Positions 1 through 5,530 of a DNA stretch of 5,530 bases are shown in pieces. The DNA lies in assembly GCA_039934635.1 (NCBI GenBank), contig JBDTLT010000314.1, positions 1-5,530 on the forward strand. Reading direction: 5' to 3'. How positions within the stretch are numbered: position 1 is the stretch's first letter; every line of letters begins with the position of its first letter. The notes under the pieces are model-generated. The model saw only the letters and a program-made list of their open reading frames with translations. It ran no database searches and was not told the origin of the DNA. The stretch is from DATLFA01 sp039934635. Lineage in GTDB: Bacteria; Actinomycetota; Acidimicrobiia; Acidimicrobiales; WLNW01. Both the position numbers and the translations under genes were made by a program.

Positions 1-841
1 GCCCGTTGATCAGCTGCGCCCCTTGGCGACGTTGCAGTTCGTCGGTGGTGTTCACCGCGATCAGCTGCGGCCAGTTCCGTTTCTTCGGCACCGCCGGCGC
101 CGGCGCGTCAGGGTCCGCGGTGATCCGATTTTGGTAGTCGACGTAGAACCCACAGACATCGGCCAATGCTTCACCGCGACGCTGCGCCGGGCTCCGCGTG
201 TCCTTGTCGCGAGGGTTGTCGGCCTCGCAGAGCTCGATCGCTTTGTCGATGATCTCACCGGTCACCGCACCGAAGTTGCCGTTAGAGACGTAACGGCTGC
301 CGACCGCGGAGTGGAAGAACTCGTCCTCCCGCAACGGCTTCTCCGGGTCATCATCGAGGGACGCCTGCACCACGTTGACCCATTTCTGCATCGCCAGATC
401 CGTGCCTTTGGCGTCGAGCGGAACAACAATCGCCAACATCTCGGCCTCATCGTCGCGGAAACGGTCCGCGAACTGCTTCTTGACGTTGGCGGTGATAGCG
501 CGGACCTGCCCACTCGACAGGGTTCCGGCGAGCCACGCCGCCTCGGTCAACGGCATCGCCTTGAGCTTGCGGGCCATGATCGTCGACGACCGCGCCTCCG
601 CCGGCGACAAACCGGCACAGCGCTCCAGGAACTGCGCCGTCGACGACGCCTTGGTCAACTGATACAGCATCATCTCGTCGAAGGCCCGCGTTGGTTCCAT
701 CGACTTCGCCAGAATCGTTTCCCGCAGCCGGTAAGCCCGAGCCAACTCGTCGGCATGGGCTGCGGGTTCGAAGTGGTCAACGAGTAGTTCGAGCGCACCC
801 AACACGTCGGTGCCCAAGGCGTCCAGCAGCTCCAACAACAT
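1..841 (-). CDS. DUF222 (13E12 family) protein, probable HNH endonuclease, 3' end off window
   Basis: I translated this frame by hand. It is open from an ATG at 839-841 to the window edge and gives 280 residues without a stop. The protein starts MLLELLDALGTDVLGALELL and shows the DUF222 pattern: a helical N-terminus (about residues 1-70), the LSPAEAR and LAGTLSSGQVRAIT segments (about 78-117), the GSRYVSNGNFGAVTGEIIDKA stretch (about 181-201, like the family's 'DG...G.L....GA.L' block), and RSPAQRRGEALADV (about 216-229). Family members usually end in an HNH nuclease domain; here that part would lie off the left edge, so nuclease activity is inferred. An in-frame TGA (866-868) lies eight codons upstream of the ATG with no other standard start between, which fixes the start. 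No clear Shine-Dalgarno is visible. The gene diverges from the monooxygenase gene. The Arg-rich plus-strand frame over the same bases is its shadow. Confidence 0.85.
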   Translation of the reverse strand, partial: MLLELLDALGTDVLGALELLVDHFEPAAHADELARAYRLRETILAKSMEPTRAFDEMMLYQLTKASSTAQFLERCAGLSPAEARSSTIMARKLKAMPLTEAAWLAGTLSSGQVRAITANVKKQFADRFRDDEAEMLAIVVPLDAKGTDLAMQKWVNVVQASLDDDPEKPLREDEFFHSAVGSRYVSNGNFGAVTGEIIDKAIELCEADNPRDKDTRSPAQRRGEALADVCGFYVDYQNRITADPDAPAPAVPKKRNWPQLIAVNTTDELQRRQGAQLING

Positions 842-892
842 GCCGTAATCGTACAGATGTTCGACTCACACCGCAAGCGGAATACCAACAAA

Positions 893-912
893 ATCAACGA
901 GATCCGGTTGAT
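893..912. promoter_or_regulatory. imperfect 20-bp palindrome in the divergent intergenic gap, possible operator
   Basis: The 88-bp gap between the DUF222 gene and the monooxygenase gene contains ATCAAC, eight bases, then GTTGAT. The centre of the spacer is GATC, lying exactly on the symmetry axis, so 8 of 10 base pairs of the 20-bp site are symmetric. It lies 17 bp before the monooxygenase ATG, where a repressor would block transcription or early elongation. No convincing -35/-10 pair was found on either strand of the gap. The symmetry is direct observation; the operator role is inference, and a chance palindrome is possible. Confidence 0.3.
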
Positions 913-929
913 GTGGTACGAAGGCATTC

Positions 930-1253
930 ATGATCCTGATCGTCGTCAAATTCAAGACCAAGCCAGAGTGGTCCGACCGTTGGTTGGACTTCGTCGAGGG
1001 TTTCACCGAAGCGACTCGCGCCGAACCTCGCAATCTCTGGTTCGAGTGGTCACGTAGCGTCGATGATCGGAGCGAGTTCGTGCTCGTGGAAGCCTTTCAC
1101 GACGACGGTGCCGGTCCGCATGTCAACAGCGATCACTTCAAGCGCGCCATCCAAGAGATGCCGCAAGCACTGGCCGAGACGCCTCGCATCATCAACACCA
1201 CCATCGAGGGCGCAACGGACTGGTCGCGCATGGGCGAGTTGACCATCGAGTAG
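930..1253 (+). CDS. small ABM-type (putative quinol) monooxygenase
   Basis: The 107-residue product matches the antibiotic-biosynthesis-monooxygenase (ABM, dimeric alpha+beta barrel) fold in size and pattern: an initial beta strand MILIVVKFKTKP, a helix around residues 13-30, the EPRNLWFEWSRS strand (about 32-43) resembling the family's 'EPGnl.y.w..s', then EFVLVEAFHDDGAGPHVNSDHF (about 49-70), where the family has 'f.l.E.w.d..a...H..s.hf'. Such cofactor-free enzymes oxidise quinols or polycyclic phenols, while others act in haem breakdown; the substrate here is unknown. A GAAGG sequence (920-924) five bases before the ATG supports this start. It is the first of four plus-strand genes and is followed after 15 bp by a lipoprotein gene. 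The ABM family call is fairly sure, the catalytic role less so. Confidence 0.75.
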   Translation: MILIVVKFKTKPEWSDRWLDFVEGFTEATRAEPRNLWFEWSRSVDDRSEFVLVEAFHDDGAGPHVNSDHFKRAIQEMPQALAETPRIINTTIEGATDWSRMGELTIE

Positions 1254-1268
1254 CCCGACGGAGGCGCA

Positions 1269-1907
1269 ATGCAGAGACCCTGTGTCTTCGTCGCAATGCT
1301 GATCGCGCTCGCCGCGTGCAGCGGCAATCAGCGCGCGCAGACCGAGGCCGCACCGTCCACCACAACAGTCGTCGCGACGCCGACCACCGCGGCGGCAACA
1401 TCGAGCACCACAGTGCCGGCGAGCACACTGATGCCGCCGCCGTTCAAGCTGCGGGCCGCAGCGGAAACACGCGAGGAAGAGTGGCGCAGCATTCCCGGTT
1501 CGGCGGCGCGCGAATGTGTCGATGTCGAATTGTTCCAGCATTTGGCGCGCAAGGTCGGACCAAATGCACGTGACATGGCGTTGGAGTTGCGATCGGGCGA
1601 GTGGCTCGCCGGCAACTTCTACTCCTTGAAGCAACAGGCTGCGGTCCCATCGGCGGACACTTCCCGCGCGCCGACGTACCAGCTCAAGATCTACTGGATC
1701 GGGCTGGCGCGCGAGCCACAGACGCCGACCATCACCGCGCGCAGCCTCTCCGATCCGTCGATTCCACTGGTGCGCGGTACCAGCGGGACTGCATTCAACG
1801 CCGGCGGCACGTTCACCGCCAGCGGTATCGACCTACCTGCGCAAGGGCGATGGCGCATCACAGGATCATCCACCGACCAATGGGGCTGTTACGACGTCGA
1901 GATCTGA
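1269..1907 (+). CDS. putative lipoprotein with Thr/Ala/Pro-rich linker, function unknown
   Basis: The 212-residue product starts with a short hydrophobic signal (VFVAMLIALAAC). Its lipobox L14-A-A-C17 predicts cleavage before Cys17 and lipid attachment, so the protein should be anchored to the outer face of the cytoplasmic membrane. Residues about 25-55 form a low-complexity Thr/Ala/Pro/Ser linker typical of actinobacterial lipoproteins. The remaining part (about 58-212) looks globular, with beta-rich segments and an ending GRWRITGSSTDQWGCYDVEI. It has two cysteines, C83 and C207, which could form a disulfide. A perfect GGAGG (1260-1264) four bases before the ATG supports the start. I recognise no named domain. 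It lies between the monooxygenase (15 bp gap) and amidohydrolase (49 bp gap) genes and may be co-transcribed with them. A link to substrate capture is only a guess. Confidence 0.8.
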   Translation: MQRPCVFVAMLIALAACSGNQRAQTEAAPSTTTVVATPTTAAATSSTTVPASTLMPPPFKLRAAAETREEEWRSIPGSAARECVDVELFQHLARKVGPNARDMALELRSGEWLAGNFYSLKQQAAVPSADTSRAPTYQLKIYWIGLAREPQTPTITARSLSDPSIPLVRGTSGTAFNAGGTFTASGIDLPAQGRWRITGSSTDQWGCYDVEI

Positions 1908-1956
1908 GAGCGCGTATTGTTGGCAATTCGGGGATCGAAGAAGCGAGGGTTGGCTG

Positions 1957-3147
1957 ATGTACGTCGATGCCGATGGTCATGTGATGGAGCCGCACGACGT
2001 GTGGGTCGGCCGCATGGACGAGAAGCGTTGGGGTGATCTCATCCCGCACTACATCGCCGAGGACTTCGACGGCAAAGACTCGTGGTACGTAGGCGGCGTT
2101 CGGCGTGCTGCGGGTTCGGCCATCTTCGGGTGCTCCGCCGGATTCGATCCCGAAGAATTGATGTCACGCTCGTGGAAGTACACCGAGGGCCACGCAGCGG
2201 CTTGGGACCCGGTAGAGCGCGTGCGCATGCTCGACGAGGAAGGCATCGACGCCACCGTGTTGTATCCGAGCCTCGCGTTGACGTTCGGCCCGCTCGATCC
2301 CATAGAGGCAGTACGCGATCCGCACTTCGTCGCCGCGCTGCATCGCGCGTACAACGAATGGATGGCCGAGTTCTGCGCCACCGCGCCGACCCGGTTGCAC
2401 TTCGCCGCGCCGGTGCCCTTGCAGGACATCGATCTCGCCGTGGCCGAAGCGCGACGCGCGGTGGTCGATCTCGGCGCCAAGGCCATCATGGTGCGCTCGG
2501 CCGCGTACGTCGACGAGTTGCCCTTCAGCCATCGCGTGTATGACCCGTTCTGGGCCACATGTCAAGAGCTCGGCGTGCCCGTTGGGTTCCATCCGGCGAC
2601 GCACACCGATCTGCCGAACGCGGCGCGGCTGTTCAAGCTGATCCGCCAGAGCGCCGACATGGCCGTCGCCAACAAAGTGTCCGACGACGTCGTCGGGGGC
2701 ACTGCCATGTCGATCGCCATCGGCGCGCCGGTCGACGCGATCGTCACACTCGGCCGGCTCATCATGGGTGGCGTGTGCGAACGATTCCCTGAGCTCCGGC
2801 TGTTGATCCTCGAATCCGGTGGCGGGTGGGCCGCGTCGATCCTCGAACGCATGGACGAGGAGCTCCACGCCAACCCGCAGGAATCGCGGTGGCTCAGCCT
2901 CACACCGAGCGAGTACTTCCGCCGCCAATGCTGGATCAGCTTCGAGCCCAACGATCCCACCTTGCCGCGACTCGCCGACCTGATCGGTACTGACCGCATC
3001 TTGTGGGCATCGGACTTCGCGCACTCCGATGCGGTCTATCCCGGCACGGTGAAAGCACTCGACGACTGCCTCGCGCCACTCGACGCGGTCGCACAAGACC
3101 AGATTCGCGGCGCCAACGCCATCGATGCGTATCGACTGATTGGTTAG
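1957..3147 (+). CDS. amidohydrolase family protein (amidohydrolase 2, ACMSD-like TIM barrel)
   Basis: The 396-residue product is a full-length metal-dependent hydrolase/decarboxylase of the amidohydrolase-2 group. It begins MYVDADGHVMEP; D6-x-H8 takes the place of the HxH metal motif. Other candidate site residues are H212 in VGFHPATH, E286 in LLILESGGGW, and D353 in ILWASDFAHSD, the usual barrel-end aspartate. The E286 region followed by the RMDEEL helix (298-303) is typical of the subfamily that carries Glu where ACMSD has His. Relatives cleave or decarboxylate aromatic-derived acids, but the substrate cannot be deduced here. GAGGG (1945-1949) seven bases before the ATG supports the start. 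The TAG stop is six bases before the next cupin gene, so the two are very likely in one transcript. A long minus-strand frame over the same region is antisense shadow. Confidence 0.9.
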   Translation: MYVDADGHVMEPHDVWVGRMDEKRWGDLIPHYIAEDFDGKDSWYVGGVRRAAGSAIFGCSAGFDPEELMSRSWKYTEGHAAAWDPVERVRMLDEEGIDATVLYPSLALTFGPLDPIEAVRDPHFVAALHRAYNEWMAEFCATAPTRLHFAAPVPLQDIDLAVAEARRAVVDLGAKAIMVRSAAYVDELPFSHRVYDPFWATCQELGVPVGFHPATHTDLPNAARLFKLIRQSADMAVANKVSDDVVGGTAMSIAIGAPVDAIVTLGRLIMGGVCERFPELRLLILESGGGWAASILERMDEELHANPQESRWLSLTPSEYFRRQCWISFEPNDPTLPRLADLIGTDRILWASDFAHSDAVYPGTVKALDDCLAPLDAVAQDQIRGANAIDAYRLIG

Positions 3148-3153
3148 GGCCCC

Positions 3154-3570
3154 ATGGAACCACACATCGTCAACGTCAACGACCGCGCCAACATCGAGTC
3201 AGGGATCAAGCGACCGCGGGAGGGCGTCAAACCACCCGATGACGTGAAGAGCACGCACTACCTCGGTCGTCCCGAGGACGATCCGATGGATCCGCAACTG
3301 GCACCGTTCGCGTACTACATCCATCGTCCGACCGGCGACGTCACGCCCGACCACAGCCATCGCGCCAATCGGGTCGAGTTCGTCGTAGAAGGCAAGATCG
3401 AATGGCGCGAGCGGGGCAAGCCACCCGTCGTCTACGGCGCGGGCACGTTGACCCACGTCGAAGCCAACACCGTCTACGGCTACACGGTCATCGAAGACGC
3501 GAAGATCCTCATCCTCTTCGACGGCCCGCCCAACGGCGACGCGTCAACTCGCCGCCGGCTCACCTCGTGA
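3154..3570 (+). CDS. small single-domain cupin protein
   Basis: The 138-residue product has cupin motif 1: G61, then H67-S-H69, five residues, E75, and then FVVEG (76-80). These would supply three metal ligands. Motif 2 aligns as G97...E103-A-N-T-V-Y108, so the usual fourth ligand His is replaced by Tyr108. H101 is nearby but five residues short of the histidine slot. The first 50 residues (IKRPREGVKPPDD...) are polar and precede the barrel. AGGG at 3146-3149 overlaps the amidohydrolase stop codon and is four bases before the ATG, consistent with translational coupling. The role could be a dioxygenase, an isomerase or a sensor/binding protein; the sequence does not decide. Its last 27 bases overlap the 3' end of the opposite-strand cupin gene. 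Confidence 0.85.
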   Translation: MEPHIVNVNDRANIESGIKRPREGVKPPDDVKSTHYLGRPEDDPMDPQLAPFAYYIHRPTGDVTPDHSHRANRVEFVVEGKIEWRERGKPPVVYGAGTLTHVEANTVYGYTVIEDAKILILFDGPPNGDASTRRRLTS

Positions 3571-4017
3571 GCGCCGCGGCGGCAAGGTGAACGGTGCGTC
3601 GGCCAGCTCGACCGAGCCCTTGGCGGCGAGCAACTCCGCGAAACCCGTGCGGTCTTGATCCGCTCGATCGGCACGGCCGGTGAATACCTCGAACAACAAC
3701 GCGCCCTCGGGTCCCGCCACCAGGGGCCCGAAGAACTTGCCCGCCTCGAGCACCGCGGCAGTGCCGGCGGGCCAGCTCTGGCCGCCCACCGTGACTTCGC
3801 CTTCGATGATGTAGATCACTTCGTCACTGTGATGTGAATGGCGCGGAAGCATGACACCTGCGTCATAGCGCGTGTACGCGACCGTGCGGTCGTCGGTGAT
3901 GTCGACGAAGCGATTCCAAACCGACGTGCGCCGATCACCCACCTGTTGCGACCGCACCTCGTGCCATTGGAGGTCATCGACGTGCTTGACGATGAGCTGA
4001 GGGTCGGGTTGATTCAT
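3544..4017 (-). CDS. cupin domain protein
   Basis: The 157-residue product carries a textbook cupin motif 1: G54-VMLPR-H60-S-H62-HSD-E66-VIYIIEG. Motif 2 aligns as G85-TAAVL-E91-A-G93-K-F-F96, so Phe replaces the expected His and probably only three protein ligands remain if a metal is bound. The C-terminal tail (about 115-157) is charged and poorly defined. The ATG at 4015-4017 has GGAG (4027-4030) nine bases upstream. The 351-residue gene ends 26 bp upstream in the same direction, so it is probably the third gene of the minus-strand operon led by the UGSC gene. Its end overlaps the opposing cupin gene by 27 bp. Function beyond 'cupin' is not resolved. Confidence 0.85.
   Translation of the reverse strand: MNQPDPQLIVKHVDDLQWHEVRSQQVGDRRTSVWNRFVDITDDRTVAYTRYDAGVMLPRHSHHSDEVIYIIEGEVTVGGQSWPAGTAAVLEAGKFFGPLVAGPEGALLFEVFTGRADRADQDRTGFAELLAAKGSVELADAPFTLPPRRSRGEPAAS
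3551..3583. terminator. GC-rich hairpin at the convergent gene ends, possible bidirectional terminator
   Basis: CTCAC (3559-3563) and GTGAG (3567-3571) pair perfectly around a three-base loop. Outside them GCCGCC (3551-3556) pairs with GGCGGC (3578-3583), with an asymmetric internal loop between the two helices. The hairpin spans the stop codon of the plus-strand cupin gene and the last codons of the minus-strand cupin gene. There is no U-tract on either side, so it is not a canonical intrinsic terminator, although actinobacterial terminators often lack one. Termination in both directions is inferred from position. Part of the pairing may simply reflect GC-rich coding sequence. Confidence 0.3.
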
Positions 4018-4043
4018 GCGAGCAAACTCCGTTGGTTCAAGGG

Positions 4044-5099
4044 CTATTCGTTGTCGGTTTCGATGATGGTAGTGACGGCATCGCCGACGCCGTCGGACAG
4101 CCCGCAGAACACGGCCGAATACGTACCGGCACCACCGGCCACGATCACGGCGAGATGCTCGGGCGACGCGAGCGCGGGCACCAGCGTCGCGTCATCGAGA
4201 CGGTCGCGCTCGCCGCGGATGAATCCGTGCAAGCGACGAATCTCTCCGGCGCTGTGCGCGGCCTGCACGTACACCGCAGCGCTGAACGAGGAGCGATCGA
4301 ATGACGCCGCGGCGAGAACATCTGCATGCAGCGGGCACAGTGCCACCGCGGCCGAGCCCGAATAGCCCATCGATGCCAACGCGCCCGGCACCGCGATCGT
4401 GCGCGCGACGAGCTCGACGATGCGGGCGGCATCGGCCGCGACGGAGTCACCGATCGGCACGAACATGATCTGGCTCGGGCCTTCGACTGCGATTGCGGTG
4501 AGCGCAGACCGCCCGGCCGCTATCCCTCGGGACTGCGAGTAGGGCGGCCATGGGCTGTCCTCCTCGGCTTCGCCGATGCAACAGGTGAACTTCGCCGGCT
4601 GCCCGAGCGTCGACATGTCCGCGGCCCCGGGAAGCGCGCCACCGGCGTTGATGAGCACGAGGCGCAGGGCCCGGCCGATGGTCGCGTTCGGTCGGTGACC
4701 GGGCCCGAGTGCGCCGGTCGCCGTAGCGAGCGCAGGTGGCCACAACCGAGCGGGGCCGTTGACGATCGTGAGCACGGCCGCGTTGTGGGTCGTGCCCTGT
4801 ACCACGCCCAGCGCGAAGGCCGGGTCGCACACCGCGCGCACTTCGGCGACGACGATCGGAAAATGCACCGGTAAGCATCCGGCCATCACCGCGCTGACTG
4901 CGACATCGGTGACGGTGGTGCGACCCATCCGCGGTGCAACGACGCCGATCACCTCGTCGGGCCGGATGAACGGCGCCGCCGCCAGCATCTCGTCGACGCG
5001 CTCGGGCGTTGGCACGACCACCGGCAAACCGTCGGTGCAGCCGAGATCGTGCAGCATCTCGCGCGCTTCGGATTCGTCGAGCGCGTGCAAGAGATCCAT
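4044..5099 (-). CDS. conserved protein of unnamed family, partner of the UGSC selenoprotein gene
   Basis: The 351-residue product is soluble-looking, with no signal peptide or clear membrane span. It has blocks that look strongly conserved: GCTDGLPVVVPTPERVDEML (20-39), AGCLPVHFPIVVAEVRAVCD (73-92), GTTHNAAVLTIVNGPA (102-117), KFTCCIGEAEEDSPWPP (170-186), CPLHADVLAAASFDRSSF (255-272) and VAGGAGTYSAVFCGL (320-334). I recall similar 'TDGLPVVPPT' and 'ENEE.SPW' proteins encoded beside UGSC-family proteins, but I cannot give a family name or activity. Cysteines at 21, 75, 91, 173, 174, 255 and 332 could include redox or thiol-catalytic residues; C173-C174 are adjacent. The ATG lies two bases after the UGSC gene's TGA stop (TGACGATG) and lacks a strong Shine-Dalgarno, suggesting reinitiation coupling and a shared complex or pathway step. 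Confidence 0.8.
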   Translation of the reverse strand: MDLLHALDESEAREMLHDLGCTDGLPVVVPTPERVDEMLAAAPFIRPDEVIGVVAPRMGRTTVTDVAVSAVMAGCLPVHFPIVVAEVRAVCDPAFALGVVQGTTHNAAVLTIVNGPARLWPPALATATGALGPGHRPNATIGRALRLVLINAGGALPGAADMSTLGQPAKFTCCIGEAEEDSPWPPYSQSRGIAAGRSALTAIAVEGPSQIMFVPIGDSVAADAARIVELVARTIAVPGALASMGYSGSAAVALCPLHADVLAAASFDRSSFSAAVYVQAAHSAGEIRRLHGFIRGERDRLDDATLVPALASPEHLAVIVAGGAGTYSAVFCGLSDGVGDAVTTIIETDNE

Positions 5100-5101
5100 C
5101 G

Positions 5102-5530
5102 TCAGCGCGCGGCCAGTCTCAGGGAGCGCAGCACGTCGTCGACGACCGCGACCGCAACGCGCTGCAGGTTGTCCGCACCGCTACCGGCGAGGGGGTAGGG
5201 GAACTTGACGCGGGGGAGATCGGACAACCCTTGCGCGCGGGCGACAAGCACGCTCTGCTCCCAGAACTTGTCGCCGATCAGCGCGACCACCGGCGTGTTC
5301 AGCAGTGCGATCTTGATGGAGTCACCCACGGTGCCCAAGGTGCAACTGCCTCAATGACCGTACGCTGCGACGACGGCATCGCAGGTGGTGGTCAACAGCG
5401 TCAACTGCGACGCGGTCAACGGCGTCGGCGGGCTCACCTTGGTGACACGCTCGAATGTCACACCATCGATACGCACCGAGATCTGCAGCGCGACTGCATC
5501 CAAGAACTTCGCCGAGTCGGGGAAGCCGTT
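5102..5530 (-). CDS. UGSC family selenoprotein with in-frame UGA (selenocysteine) codon, 5' end off window
   Basis: The frame runs from the right edge to a TGA stop at 5102-5104 and is interrupted only by a TGA at 5351-5353. Reading that codon as Sec gives 142 residues, including NGFPDSAKFLDAV (1-13), CDAVVAAYGH (50-59), U60-G-S-C63, TLGTVGDSIKIALLNTPVVAL and LARAQGL-like VARAQGLSDLPRVKFPYPLAG (97-117). This is the layout of the UGSC family: a 'cDavv.g.g' strand, the [U/C]GSC motif, a helix, a strand 'tpvv.l', then 'a.a.gl.dlp.v..p.pl'. The reaction is unknown; Sec and Cys three residues apart suggest redox or thiol chemistry. A conventional call would start at TTG 5336-5338, four codons after the TGA, cutting off the motif. 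It leads the minus-strand operon, two bases before the 351-residue gene. A nonsense mutation is the alternative, but the exact UGSC context argues against it. Confidence 0.85.
5318..5350 (-). promoter_or_regulatory. candidate bacterial SECIS stem-loop
   Basis: Starting at the first base after the UGA, GG-C-AGU-UG-CACC (5350-5339) can pair with GGUG-ACU-CC (5326-5318). This gives nine Watson-Crick pairs with a bulged C and a bulged UG, both on the 5' side. The apical loop is UUGGGCACCGUG (5338-5327), and its G residues lie about 15-24 bases from the UGA. Known bacterial SECIS elements sit in this place, inside the coding region just downstream of UGA, with a G in the apical loop and a bulged U. 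The fold was made by hand without energy calculation; a variant with G-U pairs and a shorter loop is also possible. Confidence 0.55.
5351..5353 (-). other. recoded UGA codon, predicted selenocysteine
   Basis: This TGA falls exactly where the UGSC motif requires Sec: codons GGT CAT TGA GGC AGT TGC read G-H-U-G-S-C. The frame is open for 59 codons upstream to the window edge and 82 codons downstream, with family-like sequence on both sides. The gene's true stop is also TGA, so the cell must tell the two apart by RNA context. The motif match is seen; Sec insertion itself is inferred and depends on the host having SelA, SelB, SelC and SelD. Confidence 0.85.

Noticed and set aside
23..787. A 254-residue plus-strand open frame
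   Set aside because: It is Arg/Leu-rich low-information sequence antisense to the DUF222 gene, whose own frame gives recognisable domain sequence.
866..868. The in-frame TGA upstream of the DUF222 start as another recoded Sec codon
   Set aside because: It is before the natural N-terminus of the family pattern, with no U/C motif and no family sequence upstream of it. It is simply the upstream stop.
1050..1634. A 194-residue minus-strand open frame across the monooxygenase and lipoprotein genes
   Set aside because: It crosses two convincing plus-strand genes, and its Arg/Cys/Gly-rich composition shows no domain pattern.
1908..1956. A separate promoter in the gap before the amidohydrolase gene
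   Set aside because: A TATTGT-like hexamer is present but no matching -35 was seen, and 49 bp in a same-strand run fits simple co-transcription.
2164..3165. A 333-residue minus-strand open frame
   Set aside because: It lies entirely antisense to the amidohydrolase gene apart from its first few bases, is rich in Arg, Gly and His, and has no recognisable domain. Long antisense frames are expected in GC-rich genes.
5102..5338. A stand-alone 78-residue gene starting at TTG 5336-5338
   Set aside because: The frame continues upstream through one TGA with clear family sequence, and the supposed start lies four codons after the Sec codon, inside the motif region. It is a gene-calling artefact.
5351..5353. 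The TGA as a nonsense mutation making a pseudogene
   Set aside because: It sits precisely at the Sec position of a UGSC motif, both sides remain in frame, and the gene is tightly packed in an operon. A random nonsense mutation there would be a large coincidence.

Overview
The window is high-GC bacterial DNA, densely coded, and most likely actinobacterial. Three things suggest this: a DUF222/13E12-type protein (the N-terminal part of HNH endonucleases that are greatly expanded in Actinobacteria), a lipoprotein with a Thr/Ala/Pro-rich linker after its lipobox, and an amidohydrolase of the 'DADGHVxEP' type. An uncultured Acidimicrobiia-like organism would fit, but that is inference.

Layout. Bases 1-841 (minus) hold the N-terminal 280 residues of a DUF222 protein, cut by the left edge. 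An 88-bp divergent gap containing an imperfect 20-bp palindrome follows. A plus-strand run of four genes comes next: a small ABM-type (putative quinol) monooxygenase (930-1253), a lipoprotein (1269-1907), an ACMSD-like amidohydrolase (1957-3147) and a small cupin (3154-3570). The cupin gene ends inside the 3' end of a convergent cupin gene (3544-4017, minus), with a 27-bp tail-to-tail overlap and a GC-rich hairpin there. Further right, all on the minus strand, are a 351-residue protein of unnamed family (4044-5099) and, 2 bp before it in transcription order, a gene running off the right edge (5102-5530).

The main discovery is in the right-edge gene. A conventional ORF caller would report only a 78-residue ORF from a TTG start at 5338. 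The same frame is open on both sides of one in-frame TGA at 5351-5353. Reading through it gives ...AAYGH-U-GSC-TLGTVGD..., which is exactly the UGSC motif of the 'UGSC family (seleno)protein'. A stem-loop that can be folded by hand begins at the base right after the TGA and is a plausible bacterial SECIS element. This is therefore probably a selenoprotein gene that standard calling truncates.

The minus-strand genes, in the order UGSC selenoprotein, 351-residue protein, cupin, look like one operon. The first two are probably translationally coupled. The plus-strand genes look like a small-molecule catabolic or detoxification set of monooxygenase, hydrolase/decarboxylase and cupin. Both strands carry a cupin whose second motif has lost its usual histidine in the same way, which hints that the two operons serve related chemistry. 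No substrate can be named from the sequence. No RNA genes, CRISPR arrays or insertion sequences were seen, and no stretch over 300 bp lacks a gene.
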